Below are positions 8,355 to 16,606 of a stretch of DNA of 64,000 nucleotides, one piece after another; positions within the stretch are counted from its first letter, which is position 1; each line of letters starts with the position of its first letter. The notes under the pieces were generated by a model, which did no database searches, was not told where the DNA came from, and saw nothing but the letters and a program-made list of their open reading frames with translations. Position numbers and translations under genes: made by a program. This DNA is from Streptomyces griseochromogenes (lineage in GTDB: Bacteria > Actinomycetota > Actinomycetes > Streptomycetales > Streptomycetaceae): assembly GCF_001542625.1 (NCBI RefSeq), contig NZ_CP016279.1, positions 9,114,001 through 9,178,000 of the forward strand, read 5' to 3'.

Positions 8355-9128
8355 ATGAGCAGCGAGCCGCCCGTCATAGCCCTGCGCGGCGTCACCGCCG
8401 AGCTCGGCGCGCGTCCCGTGCTGCGCGGCATCGACCTGACCGTGGGGCGCGGCGAGGTCGTCGCGCTGCTCGGCGCCAACGGCTCCGGCAAGTCCACGGC
8501 GATCCGCACGATCATCGGCCAGGTCCCGGCGAGCGGCGGCACGATCGAGCTGTTCGGCACCCCGCGCCGCGCCTTCGGCGACTGGTCGCGCGTGGGCTAC
8601 GTACCGCAGCGGACCACGGCCGCGGGCGGCGTCCCGGCGACGGTCACCGAGATCGTCTCCTCGGGCCGGCTCTCCCGCACCCGCTTCGGCGTCTTCCGCA
8701 AGGCCGACCGTGAGGCCGTGCGGCGGGCCCTGGAGCTGGTCGGCATGGCCGAACGGGCCAAGGACTCGGTGGACGCCCTTTCCGGCGGCCAGCACCAGCG
8801 GGTGCTGATCGCCCGCGCCCTGGTCGCCGAGCCCGAACTGCTGATCATGGACGAGCCGATGGCGGGCGTCGACCTGGCCAGCCAGGAGATCCTCGCGCAG
8901 ACGCTGCGCGAACAGGTCGAGCGGGGCACGACGGTCCTGCTCGTGCTGCACGAACTGGGCCCCCTGGAGCCCCTGATCGACCGGGCGGTCGTCCTCCGGG
9001 ACGGCTGTGTCCTGCACGACGGCCCGCCCCCGCGCGCCGTCGGCCAGCACGCCCTGCCCGGCCACGACCACGTACACCCGCACGCACCCGCGGGCGCCGA
9101 ACCGATCCGCACGGGACTGCTGAGCTGA
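8355..9128 (+). CDS. znuC: Zinc ABC transporter, ATP-binding protein
   Basis: A 257-residue ATPase subunit. Walker A is GANGSGKST, the signature is LSGGQHQRVLIARAL, Walker B is LLIMDEP followed by MAGVDLASQ, and the H-loop is LVLHELG. The C-terminus carries a histidine-rich tail (HALPGHDHVHPHAP), common in zinc transporters and possibly a metal buffer. The ATG at 8355 has a strong AAAGGAG box, 17 bp after the znuA stop. Its stop overlaps the permease start by one base (TGATG), indicating coupled translation. Confidence 0.95.
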   Translation: MSSEPPVIALRGVTAELGARPVLRGIDLTVGRGEVVALLGANGSGKSTAIRTIIGQVPASGGTIELFGTPRRAFGDWSRVGYVPQRTTAAGGVPATVTEIVSSGRLSRTRFGVFRKADREAVRRALELVGMAERAKDSVDALSGGQHQRVLIARALVAEPELLIMDEPMAGVDLASQEILAQTLREQVERGTTVLLVLHELGPLEPLIDRAVVLRDGCVLHDGPPPRAVGQHALPGHDHVHPHAPAGAEPIRTGLLS

Positions 9129-10030
9129 TGGACTTCCTGAACTACGCCTTCATGCAGCGGGCGCTGCTCGCCGCCGTCCTGGTCGGCATCACCGCCCCCG
9201 CCGTCGGCATCTACCTGGTCCAGCGCCGCCAGGCCCTGATGGGCGACGGCATCGGACACGTGGCGATGACGGGTGTCGGCCTGGGCTTCCTGCTCTCCAC
9301 CTCCCCGGTGTGGATGGCGACCGCCGTCTCCGTGCTCGGCGCGGTCCTGATGGAGCTGATCCGCTGGTACGGCAAGACCCGCGGCGACATCGCCCTCGCC
9401 ATGCTCTTCTACGGCGGTATGGCCGGCGGCGTGATGTTCATCAACCTGGCGCCGACGGGCTCCAACGCGAACCTGACGACGTACCTGTTCGGCTCGCTGT
9501 CGACGGTCTCGCAGTCGGACGTCGTCTCGATCTGTCTGCTGGCCGCGTTCGTGGTGCTGGTCACCCTCGGCCTGCGCCGCCAGCTGTTCGCGGTCAGCCA
9601 GGACGAGGAGTTCGCCCGGGTCACGGGCCTGCCGGTGCGCGCGCTCAACCTCCTGACGGCGGTGACGGCGGCGCTGACCGTGACCGTCGCCATGCGCGTG
9701 GTCGGTCTGCTGCTGGTGTCCGCGCTGATGGTGGTGCCGGTGGCGGCCGCGCAGCAGCTCACCCGCAGCTTCACGGCGACCTTCGTGATCGCCGTCGCAA
9801 TCGGCGTCGCGGTGACCGTCAGCGGCACGATCACCTCCTACTACCAGGACGTTCCGCCCGGTGCGACGATCGTCCTGCTGACCATCGCCGCGTTCGTCGC
9901 GCTGACGGCGCTGGCCACGCCGGTGGCGCGTCGACGCGCCCGTGCCGCGGCCGTCGCGCACCCGGCCGGGGACCCGGCGGAGTGCGCGATTCCGGCCACG
10001 CGGAGAGCCGGGGACGAGATCGGCGTCTGA
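9128..10030 (+). CDS. znuB: Zinc ABC transporter, permease
   Basis: A 300-residue integral membrane protein of the ABC-3 family with about eight hydrophobic segments. VQRRQALMGDGIGHVAMTGVGLGFLL and VVGLLLVSALMVVPVAAAQQL are typical conserved stretches of ZnuB/TroC-like permeases. Its start overlaps the stop of the ATPase gene by one base. It moves zinc through the membrane using energy supplied by the ATPase and substrate delivered by the lipoprotein. Confidence 0.95.
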   Translation: MDFLNYAFMQRALLAAVLVGITAPAVGIYLVQRRQALMGDGIGHVAMTGVGLGFLLSTSPVWMATAVSVLGAVLMELIRWYGKTRGDIALAMLFYGGMAGGVMFINLAPTGSNANLTTYLFGSLSTVSQSDVVSICLLAAFVVLVTLGLRRQLFAVSQDEEFARVTGLPVRALNLLTAVTAALTVTVAMRVVGLLLVSALMVVPVAAAQQLTRSFTATFVIAVAIGVAVTVSGTITSYYQDVPPGATIVLLTIAAFVALTALATPVARRRARAAAVAHPAGDPAECAIPATRRAGDEIGV

Positions 10031-10090
10031 CCGCCGACAGCCGGGGCTGGCACAATGGCCCGGGCAGACGCCAGACGTGAGGAGGCAACG

Positions 10091-10507
10091 GTGACGACCG
10101 CTGGACCGCCCGTGAAGGGCCGCTCCACCCGGCAGCGTGCCGCCGTGGCGGCGGCCCTCGACGAGGTCGACGAGTTCCGCAGCGCGCAGGAACTGCACGA
10201 CATGCTCAAGCACAAGGGCGACTCGGTCGGTCTCACCACCGTGTACCGCACCCTGCAGTCCCTCGCCGACGCCGGCGAGGTCGACGTCCTGCGCACCTCC
10301 GAGGGCGAGTCGGTCTACCGCCGCTGCTCGTCCGGCGAACACCACCACCACCTGGTCTGCCGCGGCTGCGGCAAGGCCGTGGAGGTGGAGGGTCCGGCCG
10401 TGGAGAAGTGGGCCGAGGCGATCGCCGCGGAGCACGGGTATGTCAACGTGGCGCACACCGTGGAGATCTTCGGTACGTGCGCGGAGTGCGCCTCCGCCGG
10501 GAACTGA
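10091..10507 (+). CDS. zur: Zinc uptake regulator, Fur family
   Basis: A 138-residue repressor that senses zinc and shuts down zinc uptake genes. The winged helix spans STRQRAAVAAALDEVDEFRSAQELHDMLK to VYRTLQSLADAGEVDVL. The metal-binding dimer domain contains SGEHHHHLVCRGCGKAVEV and the terminal GTCAECAS, giving two CxxC pairs for a structural zinc. GTG 10091 is chosen because a GAGGAGG box lies 6 bases before it; the ATG upstream at 10055 has none. Located directly after the permease, as in other streptomycetes, and likely acts on the box at 7367-7381. Confidence 0.95.
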   Translation: MTTAGPPVKGRSTRQRAAVAAALDEVDEFRSAQELHDMLKHKGDSVGLTTVYRTLQSLADAGEVDVLRTSEGESVYRRCSSGEHHHHLVCRGCGKAVEVEGPAVEKWAEAIAAEHGYVNVAHTVEIFGTCAECASAGN

Positions 10508-10510
10508 CGC

Positions 10511-11044
10511 TCAGGCCCGGGTCAGGTTGCGCTGGAGGATCTCCCGCAGCCTGTCCGCGTCGGCGGGGTTCCGCAGGCCACGCTTGGGCAGCACGCTGAA
10601 GCAGGTGGCGTTCTTGTCGTCGCTGAAGGTGAAGAAGGCGTCCTTGGTCTCCCGGTAGCACGGCTGGGCGGTCCAGTTGACCGACGCCGTGCTGTTGTCG
10701 GTGGTCATCGATATCCCGGCATCCGTGACGGTCACGTGGTGCACCCCGTTGCGTACGGCGACCTTCATGAGCTGGCGGGCCTGCAACCGGGGCACCAGGA
10801 ACAGCAGTCCCGTGAGCAGCGGCAGGTAGATCAGCAGGAACCAGTCGCGGTCTCCCCCGGACAGCGCGACCCCCGCGCTCAGCACCCAGGCGACGGCCAG
10901 CAGGATCAGGGCCGCCCTCCGGATCCGCCCCGTCCGGTTGAACCGCTTGCGCTCCCGCAGTGCCCCCGCGAAATCCCCCGCGACCGGCTGAAATGCCAGC
11001 TCGACCGTGCCCCGCTCGGCGTCCCGCCCCATGTCCATGACCAT
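10511..11044 (-). CDS. YcxB-like membrane protein
   Basis: A 177-residue protein. A short cytoplasmic N-terminus with basic residues is followed by two adjacent hydrophobic helices (AALILLAVAWVLSAGVAL and WFLLIYLPLLTGLLFLV, residues ~45-85). The C-terminal domain has the pattern VTDAGISMTT ... VNWTAQPCYRETKDAFFTF ... SVLPKRGL, typical of the YcxB-like family. Function of the family is unknown. It converges on zur with only three bases between the stops. The exact start (11044 or 11038) is uncertain because no clear ribosome binding site is seen. Confidence 0.75.
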   Translation of the reverse strand: MVMDMGRDAERGTVELAFQPVAGDFAGALRERKRFNRTGRIRRAALILLAVAWVLSAGVALSGGDRDWFLLIYLPLLTGLLFLVPRLQARQLMKVAVRNGVHHVTVTDAGISMTTDNSTASVNWTAQPCYRETKDAFFTFSDDKNATCFSVLPKRGLRNPADADRLREILQRNLTRA

Positions 11045-11068
11045 GAGGCGGGATCGTACCGGCAGTTT

Positions 11069-12394
11069 TCAGCCACGCCCGAAGCAGCGCTCCAGTTCGT
11101 CCAGGTCGTAGAACGTGCTGCCCTTCGCGATCGGACGGCAGCCGGCCCTGAAGGCCGTCTCCTTCTCGTTGTAGAGCATCCGGACCAGGTAGCGGTCGCC
11201 CTTCTGGAAGACGTCCCACTGGATGTTCACGCCCAGGGGGGCCACCGAGGCGCCCCGCCAGGAGTTGTCCGCGTACGTGTACGGCTCCCCCGGCGTCGCC
11301 GGTTCGGTGCTTCCCGGCAGGCCCATCAGCGCCGCCAGCGGGATGATCTCCTCGGCGTGGGTGAAGCGGAGCTCGGCGCCCAGGTCGCTGGTCCCGTCCC
11401 GTTTGGCCTCGGCCTGCTCGAAGAAGTCGTCCAGGAGGACGCCGGCCATCTTGTAGGTGATGTCGCTGTCGGAGAAGCCGGGGCCCTTCTCGTAGAAGTC
11501 CTCGGCGTCACTCAGGTACCCGAACCAGGCCGCGTCGGAGCGGGATATGTACCGCTCCATGCCCCACCCCTGCCCGTCGGGGCTCTCCTCGCTCATGGCG
11601 GGTGCGATGGCGTACAGGTTGTAGACGGCCTGGGCGGCGGGGACCTGGTCGGTGATCTGCTCGACGAAGGCGTCCTTGAAGATCCCGCGCAGGACGCCGG
11701 CGGCGGCCTGGTGCGTCCTGGGCCGGTCGGTGACCGACTTCAGCGTGTCCGCGAGACGCTGGTCGTGCGCTATGTAGTCGCGGTACGCGGCACCGCCCGC
11801 CGCCTTGTGGAAGTACAGCAGGTCCTTGTCGGTGCGGGCCGGACCGATCAGCGGCTTCAGCGCCGGGTCGGCGTCGGCGAGCGCCCCCGCGAACGCGGTG
11901 CCGCTGTCCACGGCCCGGCCCTGGCCGGAGCTGACGACGTCGATCTTCTCGCCGTCGGAGGCGATCCGCTCGAACAGGGACGGCAGCCGCCGCTGCAGAC
12001 GCACGGCCGTGTCCCGGAGCTCCTCCTTGCCGCGCCCGCTGAGGTTGCCGTACCCGACCTTGGCCATGGCGTCCAGCAGGGCACGGACTTGCGGCCCGAA
12101 CTCCTCGCCCCTCGCGGTGAGTTGGCCTTCCGCCTCGGCCTTGTCCCACAGGGCGAGGATCAGATCGCCGTCCTCGCTGCCGGTGGCGGCGCGGGAGCCG
12201 TGCCGGGAGACGTTCTCGGTGAAGACGGGGGTGAAGCCGGCCGGGGGCCGCTGGTAGGTGCGCGGGTTCTGCCCGGGCGCGTAGGGCGCCTTGGTGCCGT
12301 AGGAGTCCCGGTGGGCGAGAGCGTCGGCGGCGTGCGCCGGCAGCGCGGTGAGCAGCAGGGCGCCGAGGGCGAGGACAGGTGTGAGACGTCTCAT
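11069..12394 (-). CDS. Secreted histidine-type phosphatase
   Basis: A 441-residue protein with a Sec signal peptide (MRRLTPVLALGALLLTALPAHA-AD). The mature protein shows the histidine acid phosphatase signature VSRHGSR, with the catalytic His that forms the phospho-intermediate, and a later HAEEIIPLAALMG, which supplies the second histidine of the family (usually HD, here HAE). Such enzymes release phosphate from phytate, sugar phosphates or inositol polyphosphates. Start 12394 is chosen because the signal peptide begins there; the frame runs a further 19 codons upstream without signal-peptide character. Confidence 0.85.
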   Translation of the reverse strand: MRRLTPVLALGALLLTALPAHAADALAHRDSYGTKAPYAPGQNPRTYQRPPAGFTPVFTENVSRHGSRAATGSEDGDLILALWDKAEAEGQLTARGEEFGPQVRALLDAMAKVGYGNLSGRGKEELRDTAVRLQRRLPSLFERIASDGEKIDVVSSGQGRAVDSGTAFAGALADADPALKPLIGPARTDKDLLYFHKAAGGAAYRDYIAHDQRLADTLKSVTDRPRTHQAAAGVLRGIFKDAFVEQITDQVPAAQAVYNLYAIAPAMSEESPDGQGWGMERYISRSDAAWFGYLSDAEDFYEKGPGFSDSDITYKMAGVLLDDFFEQAEAKRDGTSDLGAELRFTHAEEIIPLAALMGLPGSTEPATPGEPYTYADNSWRGASVAPLGVNIQWDVFQKGDRYLVRMLYNEKETAFRAGCRPIAKGSTFYDLDELERCFGRG

Positions 12395-12434
12395 GAGTCC
12401 CGCATCCTCGGCGGCCCGCGTGAACCGCCGGTGG

Positions 12435-13283
12435 CTACGAGGTGGCGTCACCCTTCATCGCGGCCTCCATGGCGAGGAGTTCCTCGTTCGGCACCGCCCC
12501 GCCGAAGCGGCGGTCGCGGGAGGCGAACTCGACGCACGCCCGCCACAGGTCGCGGCGGTCGAAGTCGGGCCACAGCACGTCCTGGAAGACCATCTCGGCG
12601 TACGCGCTCTGCCAGAGCAGGTAGTTGGAGGTGCGCTGCTCGCCGCTGGGGCGCAGGAACAGGTCGACGTCCGGCATGTCCGGGTAGTACAGGTACTTCG
12701 CGAGGGTCTTCTCGTTGACCTTCGACGGGTCGAGGCGGCCCGCCTTCACGTCCTCGGCCAGGGCCTTGGCGGCGTCGGCGATCTCGGCGCGGCCGCCGTA
12801 GTTCATGCAGAAGTAGAGGGTGAGCAGGTCGTTGCCCTTGGTCTGCTCCTGGGCGATCTGGAGTTCCTTGGCGACCGACTTCCACAGCTTGGGCATGCGG
12901 CCCACCCAGCGCACCCGGATGCCGAGTTCGTCGAGCTGGTCGCGGGTCTTGCGGATGAAGTCGCGGTTGAAGTTCATCAGGAAGCGGACCTCGTCGGGCG
13001 AGCGCTTCCAGTTCTCGGTGGAGAAGGCGTACAGGGAGATGTTGCGCACGCCGATCTCGATGGAGCCCTGGAGCACGTCGAGCACGCGCTCGGCGCCGAC
13101 CTTGTGGCCCTCGGTGCGCGGCAGCCCGCGCTCCTTGGCCCAGCGGCCGTTGCCGTCCATGACGATCGCCACGTGGTTCGGTACCAGCTCGCCCGGGAGC
13201 TTCGGCGCGCGGGCACCGGACGGGTGCGGCTCCGGCGCCTTGTGCTCGCGCCGCTGGCGTCCCAGGATCCCGCGTACGACCAT
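12435..13283 (-). CDS. uppS: Isoprenyl (undecaprenyl) diphosphate synthase
   Basis: A 282-residue cis-prenyltransferase that adds isopentenyl units to farnesyl diphosphate and supplies the lipid carrier for peptidoglycan. Family motifs in order: VAIVMDGNGRWAKERGLPR with the catalytic Asp and FPP-binding loop, GHKVGAE, LYAFSTENWKRS, and the terminal DLFLRPSGEQRTSNYLLWQ with conserved Arg residues. ATG 13283 has an AGGGAGA box. It lies 20 bp after the recO stop on the same strand, so both are probably co-transcribed, as in other streptomycetes. Confidence 0.97.
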   Translation of the reverse strand: MVVRGILGRQRREHKAPEPHPSGARAPKLPGELVPNHVAIVMDGNGRWAKERGLPRTEGHKVGAERVLDVLQGSIEIGVRNISLYAFSTENWKRSPDEVRFLMNFNRDFIRKTRDQLDELGIRVRWVGRMPKLWKSVAKELQIAQEQTKGNDLLTLYFCMNYGGRAEIADAAKALAEDVKAGRLDPSKVNEKTLAKYLYYPDMPDVDLFLRPSGEQRTSNYLLWQSAYAEMVFQDVLWPDFDRRDLWRACVEFASRDRRFGGAVPNEELLAMEAAMKGDATS

Positions 13284-13303
13284 GTGCTTCTCGTCTCCCT
13301 TGA

Positions 13304-14050
13304 TCACTTTTCCACGTACCGGAGCGAGCGCAGCCCGCGCTCCAGATGCCAGTGCAGGTAGGCGGACACCAGCCCGCTGCCCTCGCGGACGTAGCGCGCC
13401 TCGCACGCGTCCGCCGTCTCCCAGTCTCCCGTAAGCAGCGCGCCGAGCAGTACCAGGGTCTGCGGGGAGGGTACGACACTGCCCGGCACCCGGCAGTCGA
13501 CGCAGACGGAGCCGCCGGAGGCGACCGAGAAGAAGCGGTTGGGTCCGGGCATCCCGCACCGGGCGCAGTCGCCGAAGCTGGGGGCGTAGCCGTTGACGGC
13601 GAGGGAGCGCAGCAGGAAGGCGTCCAGGACGAGGTGCGGGGCGTGCTCACCGCGGGCGAGGGTGCGCAGGGCGCCGACCAGCAGCAGGTACTGCTGTACG
13701 GCCGGCTCGCCCTCGTGGTCGGTGAACCGCTCGGCGGTCTCCAGCATGGCCGTGCCGGCGGTGTACCGGGCGTAGTCGGTCACGATCCCGCCGCCGTACG
13801 CGGCGATGGTCTCACTCTGTGTGCACAGCGGCAGCCCGCGCCCGACCAGCTCGCTGCCCCGCGCGAAGAACTGCACGTCGACGTGGGAGAACGGCTCCAG
13901 CCGGGCCCCGAACTTCGACTTGGTCCGCCGCACCCCACGAGCCACGGCCCGCACCCGCCCGTGCCCACGAGTGAGCAGCGTGATGATCCGGTCCGCCTCG
14001 CCCAGTTTCTGGGTCCGCAGGACGACACCATCGTCCCGGAAGAGGCTCAC
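13304..14050 (-). CDS. recO: DNA repair protein RecO
   Basis: A 248-residue recombination mediator that helps load RecA onto SSB-coated DNA. The N-terminal OB fold begins SLFRDDGVVLRTQKLGEADRI, and the C-terminal half holds a four-Cys zinc site (CARC ... CVDC). Start: the GTG at 14050, because the homologous N-terminus begins exactly there and the stop of an upstream mini-frame (TGA) overlaps it as GTGA. The native start appears to have been the ATG at 14487. Between them, the first 22 codons have been copied in tandem (see the repeat entry), so recO is now read from the most downstream copy. The rest of the gene is intact. Confidence 0.93.
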   Translation of the reverse strand: MSLFRDDGVVLRTQKLGEADRIITLLTRGHGRVRAVARGVRRTKSKFGARLEPFSHVDVQFFARGSELVGRGLPLCTQSETIAAYGGGIVTDYARYTAGTAMLETAERFTDHEGEPAVQQYLLLVGALRTLARGEHAPHLVLDAFLLRSLAVNGYAPSFGDCARCGMPGPNRFFSVASGGSVCVDCRVPGSVVPSPQTLVLLGALLTGDWETADACEARYVREGSGLVSAYLHWHLERGLRSLRYVEK

Positions 14051-14445
14051 AGCCGACCCCCGCTTCCCATGGGCCGGGGGTCCGGGGGTTGGCCCCCGGG
14101 ACAACACAGCATGATCCGGTCCGCCTCGCCCAGTTTCTGGGTCCGCAGGACGACACCATCGTCCCGGAAAAGACTCACAGCCGACCCCCGCTTCCCATGG
14201 GCCGGGGGTCCGGGGGTTGGCCCCCGGGACAACACAGCATGATCCGGTCCGCCTCGCCCAGTTTCTGGGTCCGCAGGACGACACCATCGTCCCGGAAAAG
14301 ACTCACAGCCGACCCCCGCTTCCCATGGGCCGGGGGTCCGGGGGTTGGCCCCCGGGACAACACAGCATGATCCGGTCCGCCTCGCCCAGTTTCTGGGTCC
14401 GCAGGACGACACCGTCATCCCGGAAAAGACTCACAGCCGACCCTC
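13985..14445. repeat. 128-bp tandem repeat derived from the recO 5' end
   Basis: Copies start at 13985, 14113, 14241 and 14369, with exact 128-bp spacing; the last is partial, ending about 14445. On the minus strand each unit is the first 22 codons of recO (66 bp) plus a 62-bp linker. The linker contains a 7-bp GC hairpin (CCGGGGG, 4-base loop, CCCCCGG). Inner copies are nearly identical, differing at a few bases near the start codon, which implies recent amplification. A divergent fifth start region lies beyond, at 14446-14487. Confidence 0.95.
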
Positions 14446-14487
14446 GCGGGTGCGCGGCACGATGCCGTCGTCGCGGAACAGACTCAT
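14047..14487 (-). other. Chain of four overlapping mini-frames leading into recO
   Basis: From the ATG at 14487 a frame MSLFRDDGIVPRTREGRL ends at a TGA (14431-14433) that overlaps a GTG as GTGA. Three 43-codon frames follow (starts 14434, 14306, 14178), each with the recO N-terminus fused to MLCCPGGQPPDPRP and ending in another GTGA. The last GTG, at 14050, is recO itself. The 128-bp period equals 44 codons minus the 4-base overlap, so coupling is preserved in every copy. The peptides are probably by-products; the effect on RecO level is inferred, not shown. Confidence 0.7.
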
Positions 14488-14536
14488 GGCTCCATTCTGC
14501 CCGCCCGGGCCGCTTCCCAGGGGCGCGGGCCCGTTT

Positions 14537-14752
14537 TCAGGGCACCTCGCCCCGGCTGCGGGCGTTGGCGTGGGCCGTCGCCGCGCTCAGCTTCTCGGCA
14601 GGGGTGGCCCGGCGGACGGCTTCCGGTCTCGCGTCCCACTCCCGGCCGCCACCGTACGGCCGCAGCTGCACATACGGACCTTCGTACCCCATGACGATGC
14701 CGAGGCGTCCGGTGCGGGTGTCGACGGCGCAGGAGCCGACCGGGAGTTTCAT
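14537..14752 (-). CDS. Conserved small hypothetical protein
   Basis: A 71-residue protein beginning MKLPVGSCAVDTRTGRLG. The first half has beta-strand character (RLGIVMGYEGPYVQLRP), then a basic, Arg/Glu-rich C-terminus (WDARPEAVRRATPAEKLSAA). Start 14752 is favoured over 14803 because GGGAGG lies a few bases before it. It is 49 bp upstream of the original recO start on the same strand and may share its transcript. No known domain is recognised; cytoplasmic by composition. Confidence 0.6.
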   Translation of the reverse strand: MKLPVGSCAVDTRTGRLGIVMGYEGPYVQLRPYGGGREWDARPEAVRRATPAEKLSAATAHANARSRGEVP

Positions 14753-14973
14753 CGCGTCCACCTCCCGTGGCTCCCCTGCCCCCGGCAATTTCACGCTTCG
14801 CATGCCACTGGTGGCCCAGCGTGCCTACACTCGGCCGGAGTCTGCGTTCCCGACGGGCTCTCTGTTCCCATCGGGCTCGCCGCCCCCTGCCTGCTCACCG
14901 TTCTTCGGTGGAGCGCATGCATGATGGGCTTCCGTATAGCGGAAACATGAAATCACTTTACGGAATCACCCCG

Positions 14974-14988
14974 TCAACAATATGTTGA
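14974..14988. promoter_or_regulatory. Perfect inverted repeat upstream of the truncated AMP ligase
   Basis: TCAACAATATGTTGA: arms TCAACA (14974-14979) and TGTTGA (14983-14988) around ATA. It is AT-rich in a GC-rich region and lies 51-66 bp before the GTG start of the ligase gene, a typical operator position. The regulator is not identified. Confidence 0.5.
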
Positions 14989-15039
14989 AGCGCGACGAGA
15001 TCCTCCGCCCCGCCACCGCGCTGGAAGAAGGTACGGCCC

Positions 15040-16380
15040 GTGCCGCTCGACGGCTTCACCCCCTGGCCCGAGGACACCGCCGCCGCGTACCGCCGGGCCG
15101 GCTACTGGCGGGGCCGTACGCTGCCCGGCCTCCTGCACGACTGGGCTGCCGCGCACGGCCCCCGCACTGCGCTCGTGCACGGCGGCACCCGGCTGACGTA
15201 CGCCCTGCTGAACCGCCGGGTCAGCCGCATGGCCGCGGGCCTGCGGCTGCGGGGCGTCGAGCCCGGCAGACGGGTGGTGGTGCAGCTGCCCAACACCCCC
15301 GAGTTCGTCATCGCGGTGTTCGCGCTGATGCGGGCCGGGGCGATCCCGGTGCTCTCCCCGACCGCCCATCGCGACACGGAGATCGCCCACCTGGTCGCCG
15401 CGACCGAGTCTGTCGGCTACATCGGCCCGGCCGTGCACCGCGGCTTCGACCACGCCGCCATGGCCGCCCGGATCGCCGCCGAGTCGACGTCGCTGCGGCG
15501 GATCTTCACCCTCGTCGCACCCGGCACGCAGGCCGGCGGCTTCTCCGTGCTGCCGGGCGGCTGCCTGGCCTTCCCGCTACACACCGTCGACGAGGCACCC
15601 GTACGGGACCCGCACACCGACGCCTCCGACGTGGCGTTCTTCCTGCTGTCCGGCGGCACCACGGCACTGCCGGAGCTGATCGGCCGCACCCACGACGACT
15701 ACGCCTACCAGCTCCGCGCCACCGCCGAGCCGCTCGCCCTCGGGTCCGAGGACGTCTATCTGGCAGCCCTGCCCGCGGAGTTCAACCTCACCTTGGGCTG
15801 CCCCGGCATCCTCGGCACGCTCGCCGTGGGCGGCACCGTGGTCCTGATCGACGATCCGACGCCGGACACCGTCTTGCGGACGATCGAGGAAGAGAAGGTG
15901 ACCGTCACGTCGGTGGTGCCCGCCGTCGCTGCCCTGTGGCTGGACGCCTTCGACGGCTCCGAGGCCGGCCTGGGCAGCCTGCGGGTGATGCAGACCGGCG
16001 GCGCCCGTCTCGACCCCGGCCTGGCCGCACGCGTCGAACCCGGCTTCGGCTGCCGGCTGCAGCAGGTGTTCGGCACGGCCGAAGGGCTGCTCACCGTCAC
16101 CCGGCTGGACGACCCGGACGACGTGGTCCTGACGACCCAGGGGCGCCCGGTCTCGCCGGCCGACGAGATCCGCATCGACGCGCCGGCGGGGCAGGCCGGC
16201 GCGCTCCTCGTCCGCGGTCCGTACACCCCGCGCGGCTACTACCGGTCCCCCGAGCGCAACGCCCGGGCGTTCACACCCGACGGCTTCCACCGCACCGGCG
16301 ACCTCGCCCGGCTCACCCCCGACGGCAACCTGGTGGTCGAGGGCCGCATCGAGGACGTCGTCAGCGCAGGCGGCGACTAG
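15040..16380 (+). CDS. Aryl-acid AMP ligase, C-terminally truncated
   Basis: A 446-residue adenylate-forming protein most like 2,3-dihydroxybenzoate-AMP ligases (EntE/DhbE): it starts PLDGFTPWPEDTAAAYRRAGYWRG and has RLTYALLNRRVSRMAAGLR, PNTPEFVI, FFLLSGGTTALPELIGRTHDDY (P-loop; the usual TSGTTG Ser/Thr/Lys run is altered to LLSGGTTALPELI), FGTAEGLL and YRSPERNARAFTPDGFHRTGDLA. The frame stops at EGRIEDVVSAGGD, exactly at the hinge. The ~100-residue C-terminal domain with the catalytic Lys is therefore missing; full-length enzymes are ~540 residues. It may be a decayed gene, a regulatory remnant, or able to do half-reactions only. No carrier protein or siderophore genes are adjacent. Confidence 0.8.
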   Translation: MPLDGFTPWPEDTAAAYRRAGYWRGRTLPGLLHDWAAAHGPRTALVHGGTRLTYALLNRRVSRMAAGLRLRGVEPGRRVVVQLPNTPEFVIAVFALMRAGAIPVLSPTAHRDTEIAHLVAATESVGYIGPAVHRGFDHAAMAARIAAESTSLRRIFTLVAPGTQAGGFSVLPGGCLAFPLHTVDEAPVRDPHTDASDVAFFLLSGGTTALPELIGRTHDDYAYQLRATAEPLALGSEDVYLAALPAEFNLTLGCPGILGTLAVGGTVVLIDDPTPDTVLRTIEEEKVTVTSVVPAVAALWLDAFDGSEAGLGSLRVMQTGGARLDPGLAARVEPGFGCRLQQVFGTAEGLLTVTRLDDPDDVVLTTQGRPVSPADEIRIDAPAGQAGALLVRGPYTPRGYYRSPERNARAFTPDGFHRTGDLARLTPDGNLVVEGRIEDVVSAGGD

Positions 16381-16392
16381 ATCAGGGAAGGT

Positions 16393-16422
16393 GACCGGAG
16401 AGCGCAGAGGCCCGCTCCGGTC
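16393..16422. terminator. Hairpin after the AMP-ligase gene
   Basis: GACCGGAG (16393-16400) pairs with CTCCGGTC (16415-16422) across a 14-base loop, 12 bp after the stop codon. GC-rich stem without T-tract. It probably separates the truncated ligase gene from the following transporter operon. Confidence 0.5.
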
Positions 16423-16514
16423 CGGTCCACCTGCGTCAACTTGCCCTGCTCGCCGCGCATTTCATGCCGCCATTGGTGCGACCTGTGGCGGCTACGCCAT
16501 TCGTGTGTGATCTC

Positions 16515-16543
16515 TTGACCGCCCCCACGGGCTTTCCTATGGT
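16515..16543 (+). promoter_or_regulatory. Probable promoter of the peptide/sialate-type ABC operon
   Basis: TTGACC at 16515-16520 and TATGGT at 16538-16543, separated by 17 bp, match a housekeeping sigma promoter. The GTG start of the binding protein is 63 bp downstream of the -10. The region between is pyrimidine rich and shows no further clear element. Confidence 0.55.
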
Positions 16544-16606
16544 CGCGCTACCGACCGGACGTAGGACGTCGTACCTCCCCCTCCCCCCGACCTCGCTGGA
16601 GGAACC

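Noticed and set aside
13985..14445. The recO repeat hairpins as transcription terminators or a CRISPR array.
   Set aside because: Stem loops lack a T-tract and lie inside translated mini-frames; repeats are contiguous without unique spacers.
15040..16380. Siderophore cluster around the aryl-AMP ligase.
   Set aside because: No isochorismate genes, carrier protein, NRPS or iron box nearby; the gene is truncated.
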